A DNA stretch of 64,000 bases from an uncultured Porphyromonadaceae bacterium (GCA_900545955.1 URAU01000002.1:109599-173598), one strand, 5' to 3'; shown: positions 43,660-53,008, numbered from the stretch's first letter. Numbers and translations are program-made. Notes: generated by a model from the letters alone, not told the origin.

Positions 43660-44313
43660 TTATTCCTTTTCTCCGTAGGCAAGGTCGCCGGCGTCGCCCA
43701 GTCCGGGCACAATATAGGAATGTTCGTTGATGTGGTCGTCTATGGCACCGCACCATACGGTAGTCCGCTCGTCGGGGAAATGAGCCTTCACATAGTCGAC
43801 GGCCTGCTGCGACGCAATAACCGATGCCACGTGAATCTGCGCCGGTTCCCCTTTGGTGAGCAGGGCGCGGTAGCTGAGATCCATCGACGCGCCGGTAGCG
43901 AGCATCGGATCGGCCAGAATGAGTACCTTGCCGTCCAGACGCGGAGAAGCGAGATATTCTATGCAGACGTCGAAATTCTCCTTTTCCTTATATTTACGGT
44001 AGGCCGATACAAAGGCATTTTCGGCATGGTCGAAATAATTGAGGAAACCCTGGTGGAAAGGAACTCCGGCACGGAAAATAGTGGCCAGCACCAGAGGCGA
44101 CTCTATCACCTGCGTCTTCGCCACCGAAAGAGGAGTGAGCGTATCTATGGTCTTATATGCGAGAGTCTTGGAAATCTCGTAGGCCATAATCTCGCCGATG
44201 CGTTCGAGATTGCGGCGGAAACGAAGCATGTCCTTCTGTATGTTTACATCGCGTAGTTCGGTCATATACTGAGATATGAGCGAATTGTGGTCGGCAAAAT
44301 TCACTACTTTCAT
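43660..44313 (-). CDS. upp: Uracil phosphoribosyltransferase
   Basis: Upp salvages uracil with PRPP to make UMP. The 217-residue protein has NSLISQYMTELRD at the N-terminus, the uracil-side LVLATIFRAGVPFHQGFLNYF, the PRPP loop ILADPMLATGASMD (about residues 133-146), and the C-terminal CGAIDDHINEHSYIVPGLGD, which contacts uracil. Bacteroidetes Upp proteins share these variations. It is monocistronic or followed by the malic enzyme gene 94 bases later, with a possible terminator between them. Confidence 0.95.
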   Translation of the reverse strand: MKVVNFADHNSLISQYMTELRDVNIQKDMLRFRRNLERIGEIMAYEISKTLAYKTIDTLTPLSVAKTQVIESPLVLATIFRAGVPFHQGFLNYFDHAENAFVSAYRKYKEKENFDVCIEYLASPRLDGKVLILADPMLATGASMDLSYRALLTKGEPAQIHVASVIASQQAVDYVKAHFPDERTTVWCGAIDDHINEHSYIVPGLGDAGDLAYGEKE

Positions 44314-44405
44314 AGGATCCTGATTTAAAATTTAATCGTTGGAGGCTATAAATAAGGTTTTCCCGTGGCCTCCAACCTACAAATTTAGTAAAATTAGTTG
44401 ATAAA

Positions 44406-45392
44406 TCAGTAAACGAGACCCATATTATCAACCCAGAGGGTAAGTCCCAGAGTACCTATATAAGCGGTACCGCTGCCGGCCGAGGCCATAACGAGAAGAT
44501 GAGTGGGAGTGGCATCCGCATCATCCCATCCCACTTCTTTTACGGGCACCATCTTTCCCTTCGAGTTGCGCGCGTAGTAGCTTTTTTCCTCAGGAATAAG
44601 CCCCATGAAGGGCTTATAGTCGGAGCGCGAGGTGATGTCGCCGTACCATACGGGGATACGGTAATCGTCAACCCAACCGTTGGTCGACTTGCCGAAATGG
44701 CGTCGGCCGGTACCTACGCGCTTGGCGAAAATATTACCGTCGGCATCCTCCCAGCGGCGCTGAAGAATTATGTAAACCTCGGCATTGTCGTGGCCCGGAT
44801 ATGTTTTTTTCTTTCCGAAGCCCGAGGAATAGGTGCGGTCGGAATTGGCCGGCATTTCCACCTTATAGTCGAACTGCAGAGCCTTGGGGCGGCGGGTGAA
44901 CGGTATACCCATTTCCATCTTCGAGTATGGCTCCTTGGTAGACTTCACCGGTTCGATGAATTTTCCGAGGAAAATGGAACCTGCTACAACTACATCCACA
45001 TTGATCAGACCGAGAGCCTTGCAATGCTCCATCATAGTGGTAAGCTTGCATGCCCGGCCGTTCCCGCGCTTGTCGGGAAACACGGCGTTGCTCCCCTTGG
45101 TTATTCCTACCACCTTAGCCATCACATTGCTCGTGGCCCATGGCGACCCTCCCTGATTGGTATAGGCTTTATCGCCGTTTACCACAGCATTCGGAGCAAT
45201 TTCGTAGAGTTTCTTTGTATTCCCCCCGATTATTTTGGATTCGGGTATGTTGCGGGTCACCCAGTTTTCAAAATCCCCGTATTTTATAGGCTCGAATTTA
45301 TCGGCCGACACCGTGAATGTGGAGCCGGCGCATGCCATGACCGCAGATATAATAAAGCAACGGCACGGGTGTGAAACCTTCCTGATATTCAT
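44406..45392 (-). CDS. Secreted PCMD domain-containing protein
   Basis: A 328-residue secreted protein with a signal peptide (CRCFIISAVMACAGSTFTVSA after a short basic start) and a PCMD domain (putative carbohydrate metabolism domain) across most of its length. Recognisable parts are FENWVTRNIPESKIIGGN, CKLTTMMEHCKALGLINVD, AGSIFLGKFIEPVKS, MGIPFTRRPKALQFDYKVEM, and the C-terminal DADATPTHLLVMASAGSGTAY / LWVDNMGLVY. The domain is a ligand-binding jelly roll common in Bacteroidales surface proteins; the ligand is unknown. There is a -7 element just upstream (45419). It stands alone. Confidence 0.85.
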   Translation of the reverse strand: MNIRKVSHPCRCFIISAVMACAGSTFTVSADKFEPIKYGDFENWVTRNIPESKIIGGNTKKLYEIAPNAVVNGDKAYTNQGGSPWATSNVMAKVVGITKGSNAVFPDKRGNGRACKLTTMMEHCKALGLINVDVVVAGSIFLGKFIEPVKSTKEPYSKMEMGIPFTRRPKALQFDYKVEMPANSDRTYSSGFGKKKTYPGHDNAEVYIILQRRWEDADGNIFAKRVGTGRRHFGKSTNGWVDDYRIPVWYGDITSRSDYKPFMGLIPEEKSYYARNSKGKMVPVKEVGWDDADATPTHLLVMASAGSGTAYIGTLGLTLWVDNMGLVY

Positions 45393-45418
45393 ATACCTTT
45401 ATTCTTAGTTTTCGGATG

Positions 45419-45426
45419 CAAAGTTA
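45419..45426 (-). promoter_or_regulatory. -7 promoter element of the PCMD gene
   Basis: The minus strand reads TAACTTTG, 26 bases upstream of the ATG at 45392. Confidence 0.5.
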
Positions 45427-45505
45427 AGAATTTAGTGTCTTACAATGCTAATAACAATCCAAACGGGCTAACAGTCAAGACATATAGCCCAAAAAACAAA
45501 GAATA

Positions 45506-45859
45506 TTATCAACCCAGGCGCCGATGTTGATAACCATGTGGAAAAAGGGTGGAAAGCGATGTGGAAAATAATAATGCCAAATTTTGGAAAATAAAAATTT
45601 ACAGCGGAATAAGGGAGTGAAAGCAAACATCCAAATAAACCGGGAAAAGCTTATCGACGCACTTCAACCATAGATTTCAACAGAAACAGAGAGATTTTTT
45701 GAAGGAAAGTTATTAACTTTGCAACTTATCAACAGCATGTTAATAAAGTTTGCAAATATTTGATGTTCAGCTTAAATATATGTTGAATGTATGATGATAA
45801 AGTTTACTTGCACATCAATAACACTAAAAAGCAAGAAAAACAGAAGAAAGTTATCATCG
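45506..45859. other. Candidate replication origin: cluster of DnaA-box-like 9-mers
   Basis: The 45393-45937 stretch has no gene and is AT-rich. It contains TTATCAACC (45506), TGTTGATAA (45525), TGTGGAAAA (45537 and 45560), TTATCGACG (45651), TTATCAACA (45726) and TTATCATCG (45851), all within one or two bases of the DnaA consensus TTATCCACA on one strand or the other. Genes diverge from this point: 39.3-45.4 kb all minus, 45.9-59.3 kb all plus. In several 60-base samples counted by eye, plus-strand C exceeds G to the left in plus genes, and G exceeds C to the right, as expected at an origin. dnaA is not in this window. The call is a candidate only. A -7 element for nadA (TAACTTTG, 45714-45721) also lies here. 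Confidence 0.45.
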
Positions 45860-45937
45860 CTTTCAACATCCATTATTATTATTAGGGAAAAAGCTGAATT
45901 TTAAAATTAATTTTTCAAACATTTTAAATAATAAGGA

Positions 45938-46918
45938 ATGAATGTTGAAAACCCGCAGGAAGCAACCCGAAAGGAGCGCCCCGCCGACCTTCGCGAAGCC
46001 ATCCTGCAGCTGAAAAAAAAGAAAGGAGCGGTAATCCTGGCCCACTACTACCAGAAAGGGGAAATTCAGGATTTAGCCGATTATATAGGAGATTCGCTCG
46101 CCCTGGCCCGTATAGCCGAAAAACTCGACAACCGTATCATAGTGATGTGCGGTGTTCACTTCATGGGAGAGACGGCCAAGATTCTCTGCCCCGACAAAAA
46201 GGTGCTCGTTCCCGACATGAATGCAGGCTGCTCGCTTGCCGACAGCTGCGACCCGGTGGAGTTCGAAGCCTTTATTAAGGAGCATCCCGGAAGCACGGTT
46301 GTAAGCTACGTCAACACCTCAGCCGCCGTAAAGGCGCTGACCGACGTTGTGGTCACCTCGTCGAACGCACGCCAGATAGTTGAGGCGCTCCCGGCCGATG
46401 CAAAGATAATATTCGGGCCCGACCGCAATCTCGGCAGCTATATAAGTTCCACCACCGGACGCGAGATGACTATATGGAACGGTGCATGCCACGTCCACGA
46501 GCAGTTCTCGCTTGAAAAGATTGTGGAATTGAAAAAAGCTCATCCTCGGGCGAAGCTGCTTGTGCATCCCGAATGCCGCAAGAGCGTGGTTATCCTCGCC
46601 GATAAGGTAGGATCTACTGCCGCACTCCTTAAATATGCCCGGGAAAGCGACGCTAAGGAGTTCATTGTGGCTACAGAAAGCGGTATTCTACATGAGATGC
46701 AGAAAAGTTGTCCGGAAAAGGTGTTCATACCTGCTCCTCCCGAAGATTCAACCTGCGGATGCAACGACTGCAATTTCATGAAGCTTAATACCCTTGAAAA
46801 ACTTTACGACTGCCTCCTCAGCGAATCTCCGGAGATAGAGGTAGATGCCGAACTTGCCTCCAAAGCCCGGAAGCCGATAGAGCGTATGCTTGAGATGTCG
46901 GCGCAGCTGGGTATATAA
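45938..46918 (+). CDS. nadA: Quinolinate synthase A
   Basis: NadA is a [4Fe-4S] enzyme that condenses iminoaspartate with dihydroxyacetone phosphate to quinolinate for NAD synthesis. The 326-residue protein shows GAVILAHYYQKGEIQDLADY near residue 27, CGVHFMGETAKIL, the cluster cysteines in MNAGCSLADSCDP, HPECRKSVV and CGCNDCNFMKLNTLEKLYDC, and the PDRNLGSYI region. Length is normal for the family. It lies just right of the candidate origin and about 100 bases ahead of leuS, separated from it by a 10-base tandem array. NadB and NadC are not in the window. Confidence 0.95.
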   Translation: MNVENPQEATRKERPADLREAILQLKKKKGAVILAHYYQKGEIQDLADYIGDSLALARIAEKLDNRIIVMCGVHFMGETAKILCPDKKVLVPDMNAGCSLADSCDPVEFEAFIKEHPGSTVVSYVNTSAAVKALTDVVVTSSNARQIVEALPADAKIIFGPDRNLGSYISSTTGREMTIWNGACHVHEQFSLEKIVELKKAHPRAKLLVHPECRKSVVILADKVGSTAALLKYARESDAKEFIVATESGILHEMQKSCPEKVFIPAPPEDSTCGCNDCNFMKLNTLEKLYDCLLSESPEIEVDAELASKARKPIERMLEMSAQLGI

Positions 46919-46920
46919 AT

Positions 46921-47010
46921 AATTATTATCGGGATTAATCGAGATAAATCAAGATTAATCCGGATTAATCCCGATATTTTTCCCGATAACTCTTGATAAA
47001 TCCCGATAAA
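46921..47010. repeat. 10-base degenerate tandem array between nadA and leuS
   Basis: Nine consecutive 10-base units such as GGGATTAATC, GAGATAAATC, AAGATTAATC, CGGATTAATC and TCCCGATAAA fill nearly the entire nadA-leuS spacer. The leuS ATG follows after 5 bases, so the leuS leader or promoter is built from repeats. Confidence 0.8.
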
Positions 47011-47015
47011 AATAA

Positions 47016-49787
47016 ATGGAATACCGTCATAAAGAGATAGAAAAGCGCTGGCAGCAGCGATGGAAAGAGGATAAAACCTACCGCACGAAAACAGACAGCA
47101 CCAAGCCTAAATTCTATGTGCTCGATATGTTCCCGTATCCTTCCGGAGCCGGGCTGCATGTAGGCCATCCTCTCGGCTATATTGCATCCGACATATTCGC
47201 CCGATACAAACGTCTGCGTGGATTCAATGTGCTCCATCCCATGGGCTACGACGCCTACGGACTTCCTGCCGAGCAATATGCTATCCAGACGGGTCAGCAT
47301 CCTGAAGTTACAACAAGTAAAAACATAGCACGCTACCGCGAGCAACTCGACAACATAGGTTTCTGTTTCGACTGGGACCGCGAGATACGTACCTGCGACC
47401 CCGACTACTATAAATGGACCCAGTGGGCGTTCATAGAGATGTTCAACCATTACTATGATATCGACGCCGACAAGGCCATCCCGATTGCTAATCTCGAGAA
47501 GCATTTCGAGAAATATGGATCGGAGGGAGTGAATGCAGCCGAAACCAAACCTCTGCACTTTACTGCCGAAGAGTGGAATTCCATGGACGATAAGACCAAG
47601 AGCGACACTCTGATGAACTATCGCATTGCCTATCTCGGCAATACGATGGTGAACTGGTGTCCTAAACTCGGCACCGTGCTCGCCAACGACGAAGTGAGCG
47701 AAGGAGTGAGCGTGCGCGGCGGTTATCCCGTAGAGCAGAAACTGATGTACCAGTGGTGTCTGCGCGTTAGCGCCTACGCTCCGCGTCTGCTCGACGATCT
47801 CGCAGGTGTTGAATGGTCCGACTCTATCAAGGAAACACAGCGCAACTGGATCGGGCGTTCCGAAGGAGCCGAGATGCAGTTCAAGGTAAAGGATTCCGAT
47901 GTGGAGATGACCATATTCACCACGCGTGCCGACACTGTGTTCGGTGTAACCTTCATGGTGCTCGCTCCCGAGAGCAAATATGTGGATATGGTGACCACTC
48001 CCGCGCAGAAAGAGGCTGTGGCAGCCTACCGCGACGAGATCAAGCATAAGACCGAGCGCGAGCGCATGATCGATAAGAAGGTAAGCGGTGTATTTACCGG
48101 CGCCTACGCAATCAATCCTCTTTCCGGTAAGGAGATACCTATATATGTGAGCGACTACGTTCTGGCCGGCTACGGCACCGGCGCCATCATGGCAGTTCCG
48201 GCCCACGACAGCCGGGACTATGCATTCGCCCGACATTTCTCGTTGCCTGTCATCCCGCTGATAGAAGGTGCCGACGTGAGCGAGCAGAGTTTCGACGCCA
48301 AGGAAGGAAAAATGATAAACTCCTGCGGTCCGGAACTGTGCCTCGATGGAATGGAGGTAAAGGATGCCATAGCCGCAACCAAGAAATTCATCGAACAGAA
48401 GGGGATTGGCAAGGTGAAGGTAAACTACCGCCTTCGCGATGCCATATTCAGCCGCCAGCGCTATTGGGGCGAGCCTTTCCCGGTATATTACAAGGATGGT
48501 GTGCCCCACGTGCTTCCTCTCGACAAGCTACCTCTGCAGCTGCCGGAAATCGACAAATATCTTCCTACCGAGTCGGGTGAGCCTCCTCTGGGCCGCGCCG
48601 CCGACTGGAAGACTGAGGATGGCTATCAGCTCGAACTCAATACCATGCCGGGCTTCGCCGGTTCGTCGGCCTACTACCTGCGCTATATGGATCCTCACAA
48701 CTCCGAGGCGCTCGTAAGTCCGGAGGCCAACAGCTACTGGCGCAATGTCGACCTGTATGTAGGCGGTACCGAGCATGCTACCGGTCACCTCATTTATTCC
48801 CGTTTCTGGAATAAATTCCTCTACGACCTCGGCAAGGTTTGCGAGAAGGAGCCATTCCGCAAACTCATCAACCAGGGTATGATTCAAGGGCGCAGCAACT
48901 TCGTTTACCGCATAAAGGATACAAACACTTTCGTGTCGGCCGGTCTGAAGGATAAATATGATGTGACGCCTATCCACGTAGATGTGAATATCGTGGCGAA
49001 CGACGTGCTCGACCTCGACGCATTCCGCGCCTGGCGCCCTGACTACGCCGATGCCGAGTTCATACTCGAAGATGGAAAATACATCTGTGGCTGGGCTGTT
49101 GAGAAAATGTCTAAATCGATGTTCAACGTAGTGAATCCCGACGATATAGTGGAGCGCTACGGAGCCGATACGCTGCGTCTCTACGAGATGTTCCTCGGTC
49201 CGGTAGAGCAGAGCAAGCCCTGGGATACCAACGGCATCGACGGAGTGAACCGCTTCATAAAGAAACTGTGGAATCTGTTCTACAAAGGCGACCAGTGGCT
49301 CGTAACCGATGAAAAGCCGTCGGCGGAGTCGCTGAAGTCCATCAACAAACTTATAAAGAAAGTCACGCAGGACATAGAGGCTTTCAGCTACAACACCTCT
49401 GTGAGCGCGTTCATGATATGTGTGAACGAACTCAGCCAGCAGAAATGCCACAGCGCCCAGGTGCTGTCGCAACTTATCGTGCTTCTGGCGCCGTTCGCTC
49501 CCCACGTGAGCGAGGAATTATGGCATGCCCTCGGTAATCAGACCACCGTATGCGACGCCGCGTGGCCCGAATGCGACGAGTCGACGCTCGTTGAGAAAAA
49601 CGTGGTGTATCCTGTAAGTTTCAACGGCAAAGCCCGCTTCAACATAACCGTTCCCGCCGATATGCCCGCATCCGAAATAGAAAAGACCGCGCTTGCCCAC
49701 GAAAGCGCTGCCAAATGGATCGAAGGAAAGACGGTGAAGAAAATAATAGTGGTGCCCGGAAGAATAGTGAACATAGTGGTAGGCTGA
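47016..49787 (+). CDS. leuS: Leucyl-tRNA synthetase
   Basis: A 923-residue class I synthetase that charges tRNA-Leu. The HIGH-type motif is in PYPSGAGLHVGHPLGY near residue 45, and the KMSKS motif is VEKMSKSMFNV near 697. In between is the CP1 editing domain (FTTRADTVFGVTFMVLAPE; YGTGAIMAVPAHDSRDYAFA), which removes mischarged residues. The C-terminal anticodon-binding and LeuS-specific parts are complete (PAWPECDE-like AAWPECDES; KTVKKIIVVPGRIVNIVVG). The gene is full length. A terminator follows. Confidence 0.97.
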   Translation: MEYRHKEIEKRWQQRWKEDKTYRTKTDSTKPKFYVLDMFPYPSGAGLHVGHPLGYIASDIFARYKRLRGFNVLHPMGYDAYGLPAEQYAIQTGQHPEVTTSKNIARYREQLDNIGFCFDWDREIRTCDPDYYKWTQWAFIEMFNHYYDIDADKAIPIANLEKHFEKYGSEGVNAAETKPLHFTAEEWNSMDDKTKSDTLMNYRIAYLGNTMVNWCPKLGTVLANDEVSEGVSVRGGYPVEQKLMYQWCLRVSAYAPRLLDDLAGVEWSDSIKETQRNWIGRSEGAEMQFKVKDSDVEMTIFTTRADTVFGVTFMVLAPESKYVDMVTTPAQKEAVAAYRDEIKHKTERERMIDKKVSGVFTGAYAINPLSGKEIPIYVSDYVLAGYGTGAIMAVPAHDSRDYAFARHFSLPVIPLIEGADVSEQSFDAKEGKMINSCGPELCLDGMEVKDAIAATKKFIEQKGIGKVKVNYRLRDAIFSRQRYWGEPFPVYYKDGVPHVLPLDKLPLQLPEIDKYLPTESGEPPLGRAADWKTEDGYQLELNTMPGFAGSSAYYLRYMDPHNSEALVSPEANSYWRNVDLYVGGTEHATGHLIYSRFWNKFLYDLGKVCEKEPFRKLINQGMIQGRSNFVYRIKDTNTFVSAGLKDKYDVTPIHVDVNIVANDVLDLDAFRAWRPDYADAEFILEDGKYICGWAVEKMSKSMFNVVNPDDIVERYGADTLRLYEMFLGPVEQSKPWDTNGIDGVNRFIKKLWNLFYKGDQWLVTDEKPSAESLKSINKLIKKVTQDIEAFSYNTSVSAFMICVNELSQQKCHSAQVLSQLIVLLAPFAPHVSEELWHALGNQTTVCDAAWPECDESTLVEKNVVYPVSFNGKARFNITVPADMPASEIEKTALAHESAAKWIEGKTVKKIIVVPGRIVNIVVG

Positions 49788-49832
49788 CCCATTGGCCGCA
49801 ACGCAATAAACAGCCGTTCAGCAACGTTAATA

Positions 49833-49875
49833 GTGTGAGCAAAATAGGTGATTTTCTGTTTTGCTCACACTTTTG
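49833..49875 (+). terminator. Terminator after leuS
   Basis: GTGTGAGCAAAA pairs perfectly with TTTTGCTCACAC over 12 bases around a 14-base loop, followed by TTTTG. Confidence 0.85.
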
Positions 49876-49894
49876 TAAAGAATAAACCATATAG

Positions 49895-50527
49895 ATGAGA
49901 CTTCCTGAAAAACTGGTATTTGCCACCAACAACACCCATAAGCTCGAGGAAGCCCGCGCAATAATAGGCGCACTTGCCAGCCGGACGGCTACTCAGTGCC
50001 GTGTACTTTCTCTTGATGAAATAGGCTGCCACGACGACGTGGAGGAAACCGCCGATACGCTTGAAGGCAACGCGCTTATAAAAGCACGATGGATAGCGGA
50101 GCGCTACGGGCTCCCCTGTTTCGCCGACGATACCGGTCTGGAGGTGGATGCGCTCGGTGGGCTTCCGGGAGTCCACACGGCCAGATTCGCGGCCATGGAT
50201 AATCCCGAGGCCGCAAGCCACGACTCCACAGCCAATATGCGGCTTTTGTTGAAGCGTCTTGAAGGAAAGTCAAATAGAAAAGCTGCCTTCCGTACGGCCA
50301 TAGCCTTGATTATCGACGGTGAGGAACATCTGTTTGAAGGAAGGGTAGATGGTACAATCGCCGAATCGCCCTGTGGTAAAGAAGGCTTCGGATATGATCC
50401 CGTATTTATTCCCGATGGATTTGAGGAAAGTTTCGCACAGATGAAGCCTGAAATGAAAAATTCGCTCAGCCACCGTGGACGCGCCCTTGCGGCGATGATG
50501 AAGAATTTCCAAACAAGCACTATATAA
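49895..50527 (+). CDS. rdgB: XTP/dITP diphosphatase (non-canonical purine NTP pyrophosphatase)
   Basis: The enzyme hydrolyses dITP, ITP and XTP to monophosphates so that deaminated purines are not built into nucleic acids. The 210-residue protein carries VFATNNTHKLEEAR near the N-terminus (substrate Lys/Asn), the catalytic-metal motif CFADDTGLEVDALGGLPG (about residues 69-86), FGYDPVFIPDG and the nucleotide-contacting SHRGRALAAM near the end. All family motifs are complete. It follows the leuS terminator by 20 bases and precedes the PorZ-like gene by 6 bases, so those two are probably co-transcribed. Confidence 0.95.
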   Translation: MRLPEKLVFATNNTHKLEEARAIIGALASRTATQCRVLSLDEIGCHDDVEETADTLEGNALIKARWIAERYGLPCFADDTGLEVDALGGLPGVHTARFAAMDNPEAASHDSTANMRLLLKRLEGKSNRKAAFRTAIALIIDGEEHLFEGRVDGTIAESPCGKEGFGYDPVFIPDGFEESFAQMKPEMKNSLSHRGRALAAMMKNFQTSTI

Positions 50528-50533
50528 ACCGAC

Positions 50534-52972
50534 ATGATAAAAAAAATAATATTCCTTTTTGTAGCGTCCGCGATTGCCATAATTGCTCCTGCCCAGACGG
50601 CTGTTGGGGCATGGAAACTTTATACACCGTTTTCGGGAGTATCGGATATGGCCGAAACCGATGCCTACGTATACTATCTTTCAGCCGGCTCGTGCTATCG
50701 TATTGACAAATCCACATTCGAGGTAGGCGCGCTGAACGTATCCAACAGCCTGCACGACGCGTCGGCCAACGGTATTTATGCCGACGCTACGGGCAAGAGT
50801 GTAGTTGTCACGTATGCCACCGGCAATATGGACCGACTCTACGATAACGGTAAAATAGTGAATATGAGCGATGTGAAAGATGCCATAAGCATGAATTCAC
50901 GCAATATCAACGATATGGCGTTTGCTTCGGATCGTTTCTATGTAGCTACTGATTTCGGTCTGATTACCTACAGCAACTCGAAAAATGAGGTAATGGAGAC
51001 GATGTTCACCGAATCGCCGGTGCTGTCTGTAGGAGCTTCCGCTGAGACAGTAGCCCTGGGTATGGACACTCGTTTGTTTGTTGCACCTGCTTCTCAGCGC
51101 ATTAAAAAATTATCCGACCTCACTGAGATTACTTCGGTCCAGCAGCCGTACGGCACTTTGCATTCCATCGTCGTGCTTGGCGCAGATATGATTTTCATGG
51201 TTCAGAACAATTACATCAGCCGCGTGAAGCTTGCTGGCGACAATTATGCCGACAGCGAATACCTCAATTGGTTTGGCATTGAAGGATACGGTAAAAACCA
51301 GATTTTCGATGTTTACGCCAACAGAGTAAACAAGGTTGACGATAAACTTGGCTATTGCCTTAATGCCGACGGACTTTTTGAATTAGGCAGTGATGGAAGT
51401 ATTAAAATGACAGGACTAACCAAGCCCGACAAAAATACCGATTATCTTTATCAGGGGTCGCTTGCCTCTGTATGGGAAGGATCCACGGCAGGCGTGCGTC
51501 AGATGGATTATACCGCAGCTACGCCTGCTGAAAAAGTAGGCTATATCACCGGCTCGGAAATCAGCATCCCTGAAATCCACGAACTTCATGCCGGACCCTC
51601 CGGTAAAATCTATATGAACATGATTTTCAGAAATGAAGTGAAAGGATTTGTGGATAATTCAATTCCCGCCAAAGTGCTTACACTGAAAGATGGAAAATTC
51701 GAGGATGTAACAGGTTATGATGTGGAATATATAAACAATCATAAGGGTGGATTGAAGCCTCCTTATTCCATTTATAACATCTTTAAGGTAAAGGAAGATC
51801 CTCAGGATCCGGATGCCTATTACGTCGGCACTTTTTACGAGGGCATATATCATATCAAGAACAATAAACAGATACATAAATATGATTTTAAGACAGCCGG
51901 ATTTCCTTATCGCGATGAGTGGTCGTGTATAGTTTATGACTTTGATATTGACAAATTCGGCAATTTGTGGGCATATTCCAACGGTAATAATAATGAGGAC
52001 ACAAACAAACGTTTGTTTGTACTGCCATCGGATAAAAGAAACAAAGCACAAACTACTCCTGACGATTGGAAGGGGTATGCCCTTCCAGGGGTTATAACCG
52101 ATTACTGGTGTAATACTGTTATAGCCTGTACGCAGTCCAACCGCGTTATTATGACGCACGGGCATGTCAGCAAAAGGCTTTTTGTAGTAGATACTAAAGG
52201 TACTGCATCGGTCAATGATGATCAGGTTATAGTTGTAGAGCATGAAATAGATCAGGACGGTAAAGAATGGCCATTGACTTTCGGATTTTTCTGTGGTGTT
52301 GAGGATAAGCTTGGCCGCGTATGGATAGGTACAGACGTAGGTCTCTTTGAAATAACTGATCCTGACAAGATTACATCTTCTACTATTTCCATACGCCGCC
52401 AGAAAGTTTCACGCAACGACGGCACAAATCTTGCCGATTATCTCCTTGATAATACGGTTATTACCAATATAGCTGTAGATAGCTCCAACCGCAAGTGGAT
52501 TTCTACGAAAGGGTCGGGTGTTTATCTCGTGAGTCCCGACGGCGACGCCATCCTTGAGCATTACACCACCGACAACTCCATTCTGCCATCCAACAATGTG
52601 AATTCTGTAGTGTGCGATCCCTTTTCCAACAAGGTTTATTTCGCCACTTCCTCAGGTCTGATTGAATACTCCTCTACCTCTTCGCCGGGCGCCGATAGCT
52701 ACGACGATGTTTACGCTTTCCCGAATCCTGTTCGTCCCGACTACGGCGGCTGGATTACCGTCACAGGCCTTATGGAAAATTCGCTTGTAAAGATTGCTGA
52801 CTCCGCCGGCAATGTTGTCCATCAGGGAAAAAGCGACGGAGGTATGTTCGTGTGGAACGGCTGCAATCCTTCAGGAGAGCGCGTACGCAGCGGAATCTAC
52901 TATGTGCTTGCCTCGCAGAATGCCACCGGCAGCGCAGAGGCTTGTGTCACCAAGATTATGGTGATTAACTAA
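50534..52972 (+). CDS. PorZ-like beta-propeller protein with T9SS-type tail
   Basis: An 812-residue secreted protein: signal peptide MIKKIIFLFVASAIAIIAPA, then two beta-propeller regions of two-component-regulator propeller type (VYYLSAGSCYRIDKSTFEVG; DRFYVATDFGLITYSNSKNE; GRVWIGTDVGLFEITDPDKI; NRKWISTKGSGVYLVSP), and a C-terminal FnIII-like sorting domain (VYAFPNPVRPDYGGWITVTG ... GIYYVLASQNATG). The layout fits PorZ, the type IX secretion component that delivers anionic LPS to the sortase; assignment is by resemblance from memory. The middle part is more AT-rich than its neighbours. It lies 6 bases after rdgB. Several proteins with T9SS-like tails in this window make such a component plausible. 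Confidence 0.72.
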   Translation: MIKKIIFLFVASAIAIIAPAQTAVGAWKLYTPFSGVSDMAETDAYVYYLSAGSCYRIDKSTFEVGALNVSNSLHDASANGIYADATGKSVVVTYATGNMDRLYDNGKIVNMSDVKDAISMNSRNINDMAFASDRFYVATDFGLITYSNSKNEVMETMFTESPVLSVGASAETVALGMDTRLFVAPASQRIKKLSDLTEITSVQQPYGTLHSIVVLGADMIFMVQNNYISRVKLAGDNYADSEYLNWFGIEGYGKNQIFDVYANRVNKVDDKLGYCLNADGLFELGSDGSIKMTGLTKPDKNTDYLYQGSLASVWEGSTAGVRQMDYTAATPAEKVGYITGSEISIPEIHELHAGPSGKIYMNMIFRNEVKGFVDNSIPAKVLTLKDGKFEDVTGYDVEYINNHKGGLKPPYSIYNIFKVKEDPQDPDAYYVGTFYEGIYHIKNNKQIHKYDFKTAGFPYRDEWSCIVYDFDIDKFGNLWAYSNGNNNEDTNKRLFVLPSDKRNKAQTTPDDWKGYALPGVITDYWCNTVIACTQSNRVIMTHGHVSKRLFVVDTKGTASVNDDQVIVVEHEIDQDGKEWPLTFGFFCGVEDKLGRVWIGTDVGLFEITDPDKITSSTISIRRQKVSRNDGTNLADYLLDNTVITNIAVDSSNRKWISTKGSGVYLVSPDGDAILEHYTTDNSILPSNNVNSVVCDPFSNKVYFATSSGLIEYSSTSSPGADSYDDVYAFPNPVRPDYGGWITVTGLMENSLVKIADSAGNVVHQGKSDGGMFVWNGCNPSGERVRSGIYYVLASQNATGSAEACVTKIMVIN

Positions 52973-53008
52973 ATGTAAAAATAACATACTCCTTTACTTA
53001 ATTTAGCG

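Noticed and set aside
45714..45721. -7 element TAACTTTG as the sure nadA promoter
   Set aside because: It is more than 200 bases from the ATG and lacks a -33 element; it is mentioned only as possible within the origin-like region.
46921..47010. Riboswitch or T-box upstream of leuS
   Set aside because: The spacer is a simple 10-base tandem array with no T-box motifs, specifier loop or terminator.
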